Part shown: positions 32,962-43,641 of the stretch, one piece after another
Position numbering within the stretch: the stretch's first letter is position 1
How the letters are laid out: each line of letters begins with the position of its first letter
Origin: Verticillium longisporum
Taxonomy: Eukaryota > Ascomycota > Sordariomycetes > Glomerellales > Plectosphaerellaceae
Direction of reading: 5' to 3'
Length of the DNA: 64,000 nucleotides
NCBI GenBank assembly: GCA_019188255.1
Contig: JAETXT010000004.1
Span: 4,650,001 to 4,714,000, forward strand
Translations under genes and position numbers: made by a program
Notes under the pieces: generated by a model
Told to the model about the DNA's origin: nothing
Seen by the model: only the letters and a program-made list of their open reading frames with translations
Databases searched by the model: none

Positions 32962-33357
32962 ATGGACGACCCGCGTGTCCGAGATTTGTCCACGGGCGTG
33001 CCTCCGTCCACGGGCGTGCCTCCGTCCACAGGCGTGCCTCCGTCCCCGGGCGCGCCTCTGTCCCCGGGCGTGCGCCTGTCCCCGGGCGTGCGCCTGTCCC
33101 TACGCCGGTGGGACGAGCCGCTCCCGCTGTACAGGCCGGACTACCGCTTTCTGTGCGAAAACCTGCGCGGCGTCATCACGTACTGGCAGCAAGAATATGA
33201 AAACTTGCGCTCGGCGTCCACAGCGTACATCGACGGCCTCCAGGAGGAGATCCGCCGCTTGGCTTCCGGGCTGGCTGCCGCGAAGAAGCGCGACCAGGAG
33301 GAGGTCCGTCCGTCCGTCGTCTCGTGTGGCCGCATGCTGACCGAAGCAGGCGCGTGA
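32962..33357 (+). CDS. minisatellite-containing coiled-coil protein, 131 aa
   Basis: ATG 32962, about 130 bp after a TATAAA box. Codons 10-46 are built from six copies of an 18-bp unit: three of STGVPP, then SPGAPL and two SPGVRL-type units. The downstream part is a compact charged segment (RWDEPLPLYRPDYRFLCENL) followed by a heptad helix (EYENLRSASTAYIDGLQEEIRRLASGLAAAKKRDQEE). The 18-bp unit lets copy number change without frameshift. Function unknown. Confidence 0.5.
   Translation: MDDPRVRDLSTGVPPSTGVPPSTGVPPSPGAPLSPGVRLSPGVRLSLRRWDEPLPLYRPDYRFLCENLRGVITYWQQEYENLRSASTAYIDGLQEEIRRLASGLAAAKKRDQEEVRPSVVSCGRMLTEAGA
32994..33103 (+). repeat. 18-bp minisatellite, about six units
   Basis: Near-perfect units of the form TCCACGGGCGTGCCTCCG that drift to TCCCCGGGCGTGCGCCTG, inside the coding frame 32962-33357. 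Confidence 0.85.
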
Positions 33358-34052
33358 ACCAGCAGCGCCTACGACACCGAAGGCAATGTGTGCTTTTCCG
33401 TGGGAGACGTGAGGGTTGTGTTTGAATTGGTAGATTGATAATGGACTTGTCATTGCAAATGCACTGCCCACTCCTGTGACATGGCCAGTATTGAATTTCG
33501 CCCCCGCCCTGACAAAGGGCGACTGGCAGCCCGGACCGAACAGCACGTAAAGCCGTCCAGGCTGCTGGCCGGGCGCTTGCTTTTCATAACGGTGTCTAAA
33601 CTGGTGTCTAAATCGAATGGCATGCAACGCACCGCCGACGTGATCAAACTTTGGATTTTGCCAACGGCTGCTAGTAACCAGGCTGCAACCGTTGCTGGTA
33701 GCTTAGGCATGGTCCGGGATGACCGGGACCTCGACGGCGCGGGCGCTTGGAACGCCTGCTGGTAGCCCCGGCCGAACAGTGCCGGGGCTTCTGGTAGCTG
33801 GGCGCGTGTCCAGATTTGCGCCAACGGCTGCCGGTAATAGGCCACTTTGCTGGTAGCCAACGGCGTGCCCGCTCGGGCTCCTGGCAACGGGGCGCGTGCG
33901 CCGACCAGCCCGCTTGCTTGCCATCGGAACTGGACGCCAAGCTTGGCGCTGCTGGTAAGTAGCGATGGCCGCTCCTGGGAGCCGGACATCTCAGTTCCTC
34001 TCAGCTTCACTTTCCTCCCCTCCTTCTTTCTCGCTGGCTATTTGCGGCGAAC

Positions 34053-34799
34053 ATGTGTTTCTACGATCAAGACGTCTGGACGTGTCGCCACTGGCAGTGG
34101 CGGCAGCGTCTCCAACCTTGCGCGCAGGCACAACACCAACGCCGACCTTGCCGTCTCAAATTGATTCTGACCGCACGGTTGCACCAGGCGCCGTGCCCAG
34201 TATGCCACGCCGTCCACAAACACATGCATCTGCTTCGCGCGACAGAATCGTACATCCATCGACGCCGTGGTCGACCCGCAACCCTTGCCCGAGCCCGCTG
34301 GCAAGCAGACCAACTTCGCTCAAGAATCGATCAGCTCGAACAACACATCTCGAGTGAGAGCCTCATCGTGCTGTCTGACGGACCGAATGCCAACAGGCCA
34401 AGTCTGGCTGCCGTAGGCCTTCGAACGGCTGCTCAGCGCCACGCACCCGCCCGAGCACGCCCCTCGGGCGGTCTTCCCTGGATTCAGCATGGCACCTTTG
34501 GTGGCCGCACTGGCCGGCTTCCTCCTTCCAATCGGTCTCCCGACCAGTCTTCCGACCGGTCTCCTTCTTTTGGTTTGCTCTCGATCGACCAGCATAACCC
34601 TCGTGGCCAGGGTCGGGGTGATGCGGGGACCGTGAGAGATGCCAGCTTCATATATCGTCCTCCCCAGGCCCGCTTCGTCTGCATCCAATGCGGGAATGAA
34701 TTCAATCGACGGCGTGTGGGGGAGAAGCATGTGACCAATCACCAGCATACAATCCCACCTAGAGAGGCAATCTGGGAGACGGCTGGAGTGATTCTGTAA
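34053..34799 (+). CDS. MCFYDQ-family Cys protein with C-terminal C2H2-like finger
   Basis: Starts MCFYDQDVWTCRHWQW, the hallmark start of a widespread uncharacterised family of small fungal proteins. The family's next Cys landmarks follow: LQPCAQ, RPCRLKL, and a CPVCHAVHKHMH pair, then a helical RATESYIHRRR region, all within about 100 residues. Unlike typical members it continues for 150 residues through a disordered Arg/Ser/Pro linker to FVCIQCGNEFNRRRVGEKHVTNH, which fits a C2H2 finger (C-x2-C, H-x3-H). The frame is intact at 248 aa. Function unknown; the finger suggests nucleic-acid binding (inference). Confidence 0.65.
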   Translation: MCFYDQDVWTCRHWQWRQRLQPCAQAQHQRRPCRLKLILTARLHQAPCPVCHAVHKHMHLLRATESYIHRRRGRPATLARARWQADQLRSRIDQLEQHISSESLIVLSDGPNANRPSLAAVGLRTAAQRHAPARARPSGGLPWIQHGTFGGRTGRLPPSNRSPDQSSDRSPSFGLLSIDQHNPRGQGRGDAGTVRDASFIYRPPQARFVCIQCGNEFNRRRVGEKHVTNHQHTIPPREAIWETAGVIL

Positions 34800-34800
34800 T

Positions 34801-36669
34801 CTACAGCTGGGTGAGCGCCTCCCCCTCACCTGCCGTCGGCGCCTCGTCGTTGGAGGGTTCCAGATATTGCACCGGAGTAGAGAGAGACATTGCGGAGCCT
34901 CTAGGCACTATCTTGAGATCAAAATACTTGTTCACCTTGCTTTCCACCACTCTCCGTGTCCATAATCCTTTGCTTTTCTTTCTGCAGGTCAGACGTACAA
35001 TCCATTCGGGTGCCTCGGCCAGAAACCGATGCTGGGCATAGGTGCGCTGCCAATGGGAGACCTTTATGCAATGGCGATAGATTAGTTGGAAGAAATCTAG
35101 GATGCGTGGTTCTCTCTCGAGCGTTTGTTTCATGTGTCGCATGGTGCTTATAGTACGTGTGCCGTCCAAAATCCACTTTGTCATAGTCGTCGTCAAGGTC
35201 GCCTTGTGGGCTAGAAGAGACACAGCGACCTTCAGATACACCGGCGAAGGTTGCGCTCTAGGTGATAGAGCATAGGCCAAAGCAGTGTGGTCGCTTTCAT
35301 CGGGTGTATCAACGAGGACGCCAGGCAGGGCCAGGAGAAAGTCGACGGCCGTGGGATGGTTCCTGTCAGGACCTGAGGGAGGTATGAGACCAACAGGGGA
35401 TCGCCTGTTGTTTGATCGTAGGAATCAAGAAGAGAGGACCGAGCGCAGTGAGGGAATAGTTATAAGAAAGGTCAACGGACTAAGATTTAGAGAAGGGTAT
35501 CGATTATTCTATCTTCCTAGAGACCCCCAAGAGACCAACAGTTGAACCCTTCACTCGTTGCACAAGACTCCTTGACAGTTCCGAACCAGATGGGTCAAGA
35601 GAGGGGCCCCGGAAGAATGAACGATCGCGTTTGGGTTCGCTCCACGTCCCAAGAGCTTGCTGACCAGAATCTTTTTGGTATGCGAAGTCTGGCCTTTCGT
35701 TTTAAAGCAGGGCATTGGTATAGTAACCCGAAGAGCTGGGTCATAAGCGGCAGATACGTCAAATAACTCGAGCGCGTCGAGGATGTGAAGAGCAGCGGTG
35801 AACCGGCCGGCATGGCAGGCGTACTCCAGAATAGACACTTGTATGCCGCTATGTGGCACCTCCTGCATGAGGTCGGCACCACAGAGGATCAGCTCAGATA
35901 TCATTTCGTCATCGGCGAACGGCGAGCGTATGGCGTACGACAACGGCGTGTAGCCGCAGCTGTCTCTGAAGTCGACGTGAGTGCCATGCTGGCCAATCAA
36001 AAGGGCAGCCACCTTCTGTAGGCCCATGGCCGCCGAAATATGGAGGGGGTTGATGTCGGTCAGATGCGGCGAAGAGCCGTGGGTGCCGGAAACGAGGTTG
36101 AGGATGCGAGACGTCAGCATATGGTGTGGATGAAAGCCATGCTGCAGCAAGTGGAGAACCACGGTATCTCGACCCTCTTCGACGAGAAGTTCGAGGCAAG
36201 AGATTGCAACAGATTCAGGATACATGTCCCTCACTTGAGATTGCGCCGAAAGAAAGCGATCCCGGTAGACCATTTGTGGTAGGCGTAGGTGTTCAAATGG
36301 CTCGAGGGAAATCTCATGTTGCTTTCGTAAATCCGCGCCTGCCTCGACGGCCTTGTTCAGGACCGAAATGGTGACATTGTCTTCTTGGCAACGCGCTGCC
36401 CTGATGGTGGATGAGGCACGCGAGTATTGAACGTTGTTTGCATACAGCAAAGGGGTATAGGCATGTAGCAGTTGCTTGCAGCTTCGTAGGAGCGCTGATG
36501 TGGAGTTTTGGCCGCAGCGGCTGATGATTCCGTTGAGGAGCTCGGGAGGGAGGCGACACAAAGACCCATGTTGGACGGCCGTGCAGTCAGAAGTGAGCTC
36601 GCGGGAGTCAGTGGGTGCCATGCCGGTCGTAGCGAATGCCATGTGCGTCTTCCGCGCCATGGACGACAT
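34801..36669 (-). CDS. F-box-like / ankyrin-repeat protein, 558 aa
   Basis: Exon 1 (36669-35555) and exon 2 (35362-34801) join across a 192-nt intron (GTGAAG to GACAG) in phase 2 to give 559 codons; the frame is also open upstream to an ATG at 36948, adding 93 residues of non-domain sequence. An F-box-like helix set begins at CRLPPELLNGIISRC. The ankyrin-like region includes AISCLELLVEEG, NPLHISAAMGLQKVAALLI, CGYTPLSYAIRSPF, LEYACHAGRFTAALHIL, KLLGRGANPNAIV and, after the intron, TAVDFLLALPGVLVDTPDES. Such fungal proteins are usually substrate-recruiting parts of SCF ubiquitin ligases; that role is inferred. The weak donor makes the intron less certain than the domains. Confidence 0.65.
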
Positions 36670-36948
36670 AGTCAGCGTTGTGCTCCTGGTTGAAAGATAG
36701 GATGGGTGAAGAAGAGCTCGAGAGGGAAAAATAGGCCGGTGAACCATCCTGGTAACGGGCATGCACTGCAAAGGGAAACCGAGTCCTTTCATATACACAC
36801 ATGTGCCACTCAGCCTCCGGACCTGCCGGCGGCCACGGCTAGCAGCCTCAGATGGTGGCACAGCAGGAAATGATGGCCAGGCCTGGATGCGTCGCGACTT
36901 GATTCGAGCGACGGCTACATCCCAGATAGATCGTCCAACGTGCGCCAT

Positions 36949-37808
36949 AGGACGGTAGCGGCCCTAATTGGCCTAGTGTGGAGGGCTATTCGAGGTTACA
37001 CGGGGAGTGGAGGGGTGACAAGTGGAAAAGCCAGGAAAGGGGGCATGTATGGGGATAGTGATGCCGCTTCCTTGACGCCCATGACGCCGCTTCTGTGAAG
37101 CCGCTTCTGCTTCCGCCTAGGCCAACGAGCCACAAGGAATAGCAACAAACTCGATCATGCCCTTTGGCCTGTCGTGCGGGACTGGTGTGATCCGTCCGAG
37201 TCGGCCTCGCCACTTCTGCCTTGACCTGTGCTGGCGCCGAGCCTCTGCCGCCTTCCTCTGCGTTCCGACCATGCTCCTTGCCGAGATACGTCACAACATG
37301 GCCACATCGCACCAACCCTCGAATCATCATTCAGGTCGCGGCCTAGCTACTCCGCACGAGTGCCTTGGGAGATGCCGTGCTTGCGTCTCGTGCTCCTCGA
37401 GAGATGCCGTGCTGGCGTCTCGTGCTCCTTGACTCCAGCCCTCGCTCTGCGCCATGCCAGACGATCCCTCACGCAGGTGGGCAGCACGCCATGGCCTGTA
37501 GGGTCTGGACTACACGCCGCCTACACCTTCTTTGTTTTTCCATATTCATGCGCATGCCTTGGGGGTGCTGAGGGACTGTACGGGACTGTACGGCAAGTGG
37601 CAAGCAAATAGTATAAATCTGGACTCGCTCCTCCCGGTTTGCCGTCTTCATCTCGCCCGCCCATCTCTGCTTAACTACACGTCTATACATGAGCCCCTCA
37701 CTTATACCCTACACAAGAGCCTCACAGCATCGTTCTTCCCCTCTCAAATACCCTTCGCTTTGTGGTGGCTCAGGTCCGTCCATATCAGTTCTCTAGTCCT
37801 TCTATCAC
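36949..37808. other. intergenic, no supported gene
   Basis: About 860 bp with short frames only. The last 150 bp contain a GTATAAATC box near 37611 and a long pyrimidine-rich leader (CTCGCCCGCCCATC onward), the likely promoter of the gene at 37809. Confidence 0.45.
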
Positions 37809-39178
37809 ATGGCTACTCTATCGCCGCCTCTCCACCCTGCCTCCCTGGACACGGGCATGCCCGCGGATCCGCTGGGCGAATGTACAGCCGAAGCAGTAGG
37901 ACTTGCCGTGGCAGCCCTGATCCAGATGCACGGTACTGGAGACGCTGGGAACGCCGGGAACGCCGCTGAACCTCCTCAAAAATGTCTTTCGCCAAGCATC
38001 CTCCTGGACAACGAGACCCAAGACTCGCAGATATGTTATGATGGGGATACGATATTGTCTGCGGCCCAGGCGTTGCATGACGCATCGTCGGCCAGCCTCA
38101 CCACACATGAGACTCCTTTCGGCTTGACGGACTCCATGCAATGCGGTGCTTGCAGCGATGCGGCATTCGCTGCGGCATACGATTTCAGTGGCATTTGCCT
38201 GTGCAGCAGCGAAGGATACGACGCGCCAGCATCACAGCAGCGCAGCTGGAACATCGTGGACACAACGCAGCTGAACTGTTCGACACCACCAAGCACAGAA
38301 CTCACTCTGCCTGATGTCTGCCTTGCCGAACGGACTCTGGATCTGGACATGGAGCCCTTAGACGTAGCGTCCCTAGAGGAGGCGTTTGACGAGCTTGACG
38401 CAAGACGACGCGCTGAGCAGGCCTCGGGGTCATCTGTCTCGCCAACACCACCAGTCAGCACGCCGGCGACGTCAGCCGATCGAGGTCTGCTCTGTAACGG
38501 TTGTGCCGCCCCTCTATCCAACGACGGCCGCGCGTTGCCGTCATCTCTGCGGCGGCGGGCGCCGTCCCCCCCCCGCCCCTAGCGACTCAAGCGAGACGAC
38601 CACTACCGAGCCATGGACGGCCCCGTGAGGCGCGGCAACACGACCCGCCCGCAGCGGCGAGTCAGTACGTGGGACAAAAGATGAGAGGGAAGCCGCAACC
38701 AAAGACGCAGCAAAGGAAACCGGGCAGGGGGTCAGTTCAAGAACGGCAGGGAGCATGCAAAAAACGACGACGCTCGTCGAACCGACAACGCACGCCACAG
38801 CAGCGCAGAGCCGGTGAAGAGTTTTTCCTGGCATCAGCAGCTGCCTTCCAAAGGAACAGCAAGAAGCTCGTGTTCACACCTCAGCGAAGAAGTCATGTCT
38901 GGGTGTCCGACGCCGGCCTGGAAAGGGTCGAGCTTGAACCCGGAAGTATCACGGAGACACCGTGCTGGATGGACGTCCGCCCGGGCGGCGCCGCCAGCTA
39001 TGCTGTCCGGCTGTCTTGGCACGCAGATCGAGAGGTTTTCTGCGGCCGGGACGAGATTCGCGGAAAGAGGCTGGCGATCAGTCGTGAGATGGCACACGAC
39101 CTGCTGCTCGCCGTTGGGGAAAGTCATCCGTTTGATTATGAGGCTATCGAGCTGTTGAGTGGAAGCCTGACGGAGTAA
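37809..39178 (+). CDS. hypothetical protein broken at a C9 run
   Basis: The first frame runs from ATG 37809 to a stop at 38582 (257 aa); the second is open to 39178 and continues the same character. They would be one frame of about 455 residues if the nine-C run at 38566-38574 had one more C. The first half is disordered with scattered Cys (MQCGACSDAAF, ICLCSSEG). The junction is Arg/Pro-rich and basic (KRRRSSNRQRTPQQRR). The last 130 residues look folded (EEFFLASAAAFQRNSKKLVF, SHVWVSDAGLERVEL, WHADREVFCGRDEIRGKRL). No family recognised; probably nuclear given the basic centre. Confidence 0.5.
38566..38574 (+). other. C9 homopolymer at frame break
   Basis: Nine consecutive C between the two frames of the gene at 37809-39178. 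It is the longest C run inside a coding region of this window. Confidence 0.9.
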
Positions 39179-39182
39179 CGGA

Positions 39183-39838
39183 TCATACGGGCCTGGGCAC
39201 CCGCCAGCAATCTCTTGTAGTCCCGTGCGGACGCTGAACTTGGTATTCGGCTAAGCTTGATATTCGGCTTAGCTTGGTATTCGGATAAGTTTGGTATTGG
39301 GCTGAACTCTGTATTTCTGGGCGAAGGTCACCAGAAGTGCGCGTTATCTGGTGAAGCGTCACAGGGCAGAGACGTATAGCTCTGTATGGACGACCACCAC
39401 AAGACTCGCTGTATTTCCTTGCGCATTCTTCGTCATCTTCGTCGTCTGACATGTATGCAATACCTGTTCGTTGTCCGCATGCTGCTGAACGTCCGGGATG
39501 GTCCGGACTTCATGTTGGCGCGTAAGCAGTTGAACTGATATCCACATCCATCAAAAACACTCTCTCCTTCACAGGGATCATCAATTTGCTGGACAGAAGC
39601 TACCAAGGAGCAGCACCCATTGAGTCTGTGCCGAGTCTGTGCCGTGGGTTCCTTTGCATGCTCGTTTCTCTGCAGCTGGCTGGCATGTCAATGTGCCCCG
39701 ATGGGGAACGGCCACAGGACGGCAAGACAACGACAAACAACCAGGATGGTCACGGTAGACAGCATCGTTAGACAACTGCATCAAGGAGAGGTGCCAAAAG
39801 AAGCTTCTCGCGCTATGACTACTGACCCTCTCGCCATA
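39183..39838. other. intergenic with short direct repeat
   Basis: Four imperfect copies of TTGGTATTCGG(C/A)TAAG-type units at 39238-39305, about 20 bp each, then unremarkable sequence to the 3' end of BRCT gene B. Confidence 0.4.
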
Positions 39839-40528
39839 CTATGTCGACTCCTCGCTCTCCACATCCTTCGACATGACCTCACCGCCGGGGTGATCTGTGC
39901 CCCCACCAGAACTATACCTCGAGAAGGTGTACCAGCCTTCGTCAACCCGGTCGTGCTGCTCTATACATTCGGTCAACCACTGACAGCTGACTATCCAGAG
40001 ATGTTCCCGATCGGGCCGCAGAGCATGCCTCACGACCCGCTCGACGAGAGGGCCAGACCGATCGAGTTCTTTCTCTGTGACGCAGAAGTGCGTCAAGATG
40101 TTTGGCCGTATATCAGTCCTGTGAGTACCACCTAACCTGACAATGGCGTTGCGCACGCTATCGTAGCTCTCACTCCCTTTGGGCAAAGGGAAGCTGCTGG
40201 TGAACGCGATGACGCAGCCTGTGAGCGGAGCATATTCTGGACTCCGCCGCGTATTCAAAAGATAATGTGACACGGGCAGAAACTTGCCTTGGTCGTATGA
40301 TCCTTGGAGCCATTCGAAAGGAACGATAGCCGCCCGCAGCTGCGTGGCTCGGAAGGCATCGTGGTGCAGATATCGAATTCGGTGTTTCGTAGAACATAAG
40401 ACATGCGTCGTTTCGTGGACCTGCTCATGGTAGCTCCCGCCGAGCCTGTAAATCCAGGTCTTGACCTCTTGCAGAGAGATCCCGTCAGGCAGTGGGCAGC
40501 TCACGGCGATACTCAGTGCCGGAAACAT
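39839..40528 (-). CDS. tandem-BRCT protein B, 229 aa, intact
   Basis: BRCT1 has SIAVSCPLPDGISLQEVK, IYRLGGSYHEQV, THVLCSTKHRIRYL and VPFEWLQGSYDQGKFL. BRCT2 has GCVIAFTSSFPLPKG, VRNAIVRLGG, LTHFCVTEKEL and VSCQWLTECIEQHDRV. Order and spacing match BRCT gene A at 21258-22127, and the second repeat is especially close to gene C at 41298. A short acidic/Ser-rich tail follows. No catalytic or other domain is attached. It is 770 bp from gene C on the opposite strand (divergent), with an 8-bp tandem array between them. A role in phosphoprotein or DNA-damage recognition would be usual for BRCT pairs but is not demonstrated. Confidence 0.8.
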   Translation of the reverse strand: MFPALSIAVSCPLPDGISLQEVKTWIYRLGGSYHEQVHETTHVLCSTKHRIRYLHHDAFRATQLRAAIVPFEWLQGSYDQGKFLPVSHYLLNTRRSPEYAPLTGCVIAFTSSFPLPKGSESYDSVRNAIVRLGGTHRTDIRPNILTHFCVTEKELDRSGPLVERVVRHALRPDREHLWIVSCQWLTECIEQHDRVDEGWYTFSRYSSGGGTDHPGGEVMSKDVESEEST

Positions 40529-40562
40529 GTTCAGTTGGTGCGGGGATGTTAGTAGGCCATGG

Positions 40563-40670
40563 TCTGGCAGTCGGACAGTCTTTGGCTGACAGTCAGGCAG
40601 TCTTTGGCTGGCAGGCTGGCAGTCAGGCAGTCAGGCAGTCAGGCAGGCTGGCAGTCGGGCAGTCTTTGAC
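40563..40670 (+). repeat. GTCAGGCA-type tandem array
   Basis: About a dozen imperfect copies of an 8-bp GGCAGTCA unit, some spaced by TTTGGCTG, starting some 35 bp upstream of the start codon of BRCT gene B. It could form part of that gene's promoter or reflect replication slippage. Confidence 0.75.
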
Positions 40671-41297
40671 GCGCATTCGCGACAAACCCTCATCTTGTAG
40701 ACAGATCGCTGTGCAGAAGCAGACGTTCTCTTGGCCCTTCTGTTCACCGCATACCCATCACGCAGAAGTGCGTTTCGACCATGGCCTCTAATTGACGAGC
40801 AGGAAGTCAGTCGTGATCTTCCAAGATGGATTCAGTGGCTTGCGCGCGCTTAAACGAATGGTGAAAAGCCAAAGGCGACTTGAGCGATTAGATCCGGCCG
40901 CCGAGCGGACCAAAGCACGCATTGGCCGACAGGTCAAGAGGCCCACCCGTCGTGGATGAGCAGGACTGGGCGGTGTCAGTGAGCGCGGTGGCGCCACTTG
41001 TCACATGCACAGACCACGTGCTGTCTGATTCGACTTCAGGTCGAAGGCGCGGTGGAAGGAAGGCATTGTTCGTAATTTGCTTGTCAAAGTTAGGCTTGTA
41101 CTGTCATGCATTTATTTTTCTGCTCTTTGAGGTGTGTGGTGAGGCGCGGACGGTATGTGCCTTGCAGTCAACCGCCGGTCAGAAGCACACACAGACATTC
41201 GTAGCGCAGAGCAGGACCGTCCACGCGTCATGAGTGCCCCCTTCCGCTTGTCGTCCACGAGGCGAGAGGCCAATGCTTCAGAGGTCCGGTCAAGGTC

Positions 41298-41913
41298 ATG
41301 ATTGCCTGTCCACTTCCGCAACAGGTGAGCATGCAACTCACAAAGCTTTGGATTCAGTCGCTTGGCGGGACCTATCAAAAGCATGTCGGCTCGACAACGA
41401 CGCACGTTTGCATTGAGCCGAGCCAGTACTATTCCTCAAGCCACGATGTCAGAACGGCAAGGGCGAGTAACATCGTTCTTGTCACTCTGGGCTGGCTACA
41501 AGATTCTTACGCCCTTGGCAGGTTCGTGGATAGTTGCGACTACGACCTTGCTGCGTTGTGACCTTGCTGCGTTGTGTGCACACGCCGCTCCGTTGCGGGG
41601 GTGCGTGATTGCTTTCACATCCAGCTATCCGCGATCTCGTGGCGTTCCTGGTTTCAAGCTTTTCGAAGAGAATATCGTCAATCTGGGGGGACTTTGCGAT
41701 CAGGCTAGCGAGCCTACCCACACCCTGACACACCTTTGCGCGACCGAGGAGGAGATTCGTCATCAAGGCATTTACGTGAGAAATGTCCTCCATCGGGCGA
41801 GAAGCGACGAGGACAAGGCCTTCCATCTCGTCAACCACCAGTGGCTTGTGGAATGCCTGAGGCAGGGAAGAAGGGTAGAAGAAGACCTCGATGTCCTGTC
41901 GCTGACCTGGTGA
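41298..41913 (+). pseudogene. tandem-BRCT gene C, broken by 16-bp duplication
   Basis: BRCT1 starts MIACPLPQQVSMQLTK and has IQSLGGTYQKHV, TTHVCIEPS and VTLGWLQDSYALGRFV, then the frame stops at 41561. BRCT2 follows in the next frame: GCVIAFTSSYPRSRG, NIVNLGGLCD, LTHLCATEEEI and VNHQWLVECLRQGRRV, to a stop at 41913. The break coincides with a perfect 16-bp tandem duplication (41544-41559 and 41560-41575). Since 16 is 3n+1, one copy fewer would leave a single frame through both repeats. The conserved sequence on both sides implies a recent lesion. Neighbours are BRCT gene B (divergent) and an acetyltransferase relic. Confidence 0.8.
41544..41575 (+). repeat. perfect 2x16-bp tandem duplication
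   Basis: GACCTTGCTGCGTTGT occurs twice head to tail with no mismatch, at the frame break between the two BRCT repeats of gene C. Confidence 0.98.
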
Positions 41914-42337
41914 TGAACATGGTGACTCGCGAAGTAGACGCGGAGAGGGCAAAGTGGAGGGAAAAGCAGGAAGACGGGACGTAGAGACAGGGCGAGCTGA
42001 GGATGACTGAGTATAGGGACATCACAGCCGAGAACAAGAAAAAAGACAAGAGGGAAAAGAAAATTCAGGACTATGGAGGCCTATGGTCAAGCTGACCAAG
42101 CGCCATGCGCCTCTGTGGGTGCCACTGCTGTGTGTGAACCTACTGAAGGTCTAGTCCTCGAGATAGGGGCGACCGGATTCACATGCAACCAAAAGTGCTG
42201 GTACGTCAGGTCAGCTTCAGAGCAGGATCACGAATATCTCTCTATAAAAGGCGGCTGTCCGCAGCGTACACCAGCTTCCGAACAGAACTTGATTTTCTAA
42301 CTTCATACCCTCGCCAACCAACCTCTGTGATTTCGAT

Positions 42338-43434
42338 ATGCCGCCCGACCTACCAAGCTTTCCCATGTCCGGTTCGATCAATCCAGCTTTGACGACGATG
42401 AGCCACGAGCATGGCTCGCAACCCAGCCCGGCTCAAGCAAGCTCGTCGACCGAGCGGGCAAAGAACATAGAGGCAGGCAAAGAATACCAAGACGTCTCAA
42501 CAGCGCCAGAAAGTACACAGACCGCGCCTGACATAGCATTCCAATCCGCCTTCACATGCAGGACATCTCTCCCAGCCCAGAATGCGAGGAGACACCCTCA
42601 TGTCTTTCAATCGAGCACTATCCAACAACCACTGGCCTGTCCGGATTCCTGGCCAAGCGAAAGGGACCTACGGGAGATCGGCATCGAAGACGAAGAGATA
42701 AACGGAGACTGGATCGGTCATGACTTTCCGCTCCCCACGGCCACTCTTCCTTACGCAGGGGAAAGTGTCTACTGCGAAGGAGAGCAGAAGCTTATTGACG
42801 ACTGCACCCGCTGCACACTCGCCTGCCAGAAATTTAATAGCGTTATGGAGTGCGTATCCGGCGTAGTACCCACCACGCTGGTGCAACCGATACAGCAGTT
42901 CCTGTATGGCCAGATCATCTTTCCATCATCCGGGGGCTCTCGAACGCAACGAATCGAGATGCTCGACATCGTGTACCAAGCTTCACAGTCGAGGCCCCAT
43001 TCCATTGCAGGTACGGATATAACATCACGATTGGAGAACATGTCACAATCGGACAGCGATGTTACTTTGACGATGGCGCACGAGTAACGATCGGCGCGAA
43101 TTCCACAATTGCACGTGGCGTCCAAATCATCACAACAGATGACCCTGGCCAGTGTGATAGACGTCTAGGTGTTCACAGGCTGGCGAAGAGCAGGCCCGTC
43201 ATAATCGAATCGTCCTGCTCCATCGGGGCCGGGGTGCTCATCTGCCCCGGTGTGCGCATCGGTGCAGGAAGCATCGTTCTACCTGGGACCATTGTCACAT
43301 CGGTAGTGTCTCTCCTCGAAGAAATAAGGTCTCTCATTGACTGTCTACAGGACATCGCGCCTGCAGCTTTGGCTTTCGGAAATCCCCAGCAGTCTGTCGG
43401 TGTGCCCCCGCAGGTACCAGAAGCGCCCTGCTAA
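42338..43434 (+). pseudogene. maltose/sugar O-acetyltransferase-like gene (LbH), frame-broken
   Basis: The first frame (ATG 42338) has a 130-residue disordered leader, then the N-terminal helices of fungal maltose-acetyltransferase-like enzymes (ESVYCEGEQKLIDDCTRC, ACQKFNSV). Between about 42935 and 42985 the coding sense moves to the next frame, giving the left-handed beta-helix: TVEAPFHCRYGYNITIGE, hexapeptide repeats to GVQIITTDDP, PVIIESSCSIGAGVLICPG and GAGSIVLPG. A 48-nt in-frame intron (43303-43350, GTAGTG to CTACAG) lies just before the DIAPAALAFGNP end motif. The family transfers acetyl groups from acetyl-CoA to sugars; the usual catalytic His of the GxxxxxxPH-type region is not seen (TTDDP instead), so activity is doubtful even without the break. 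Confidence 0.7.
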
Positions 43435-43551
43435 AGCGGGTGGGTGAAAGCTCTCCCGCCAGTGGCGCTTAGAAAATGCCCATCACTGGGTGAAGAAGTC
43501 TTCGGGGATAGGAATCGGGTGCGTAAAGTGAGGATGATGAGTATTCCGCTA

Positions 43552-43572
43552 CTGCTGCTGCTGCTGCTGCTG
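43552..43572 (+). repeat. (CTG)7 microsatellite
   Basis: Seven perfect CTG units, coding for poly-Leu in a small frame (43444-43641) that I do not regard as a gene. Confidence 0.95.
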
Positions 43573-43641
43573 ATAGTAGCCATCATGGACGCGGGATATC
43601 AGTCAAGCCCTAGAGGCGAAGACAAGCACTGTAGTCTCTAA

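Noticed and set aside
43552..43572. Poly-Leu as a signal peptide of a small secreted protein (43444-43641)
   Set aside because: The hydrophobic run is a CTG microsatellite in the middle of the frame, not at its start, and the rest is not protein-like.
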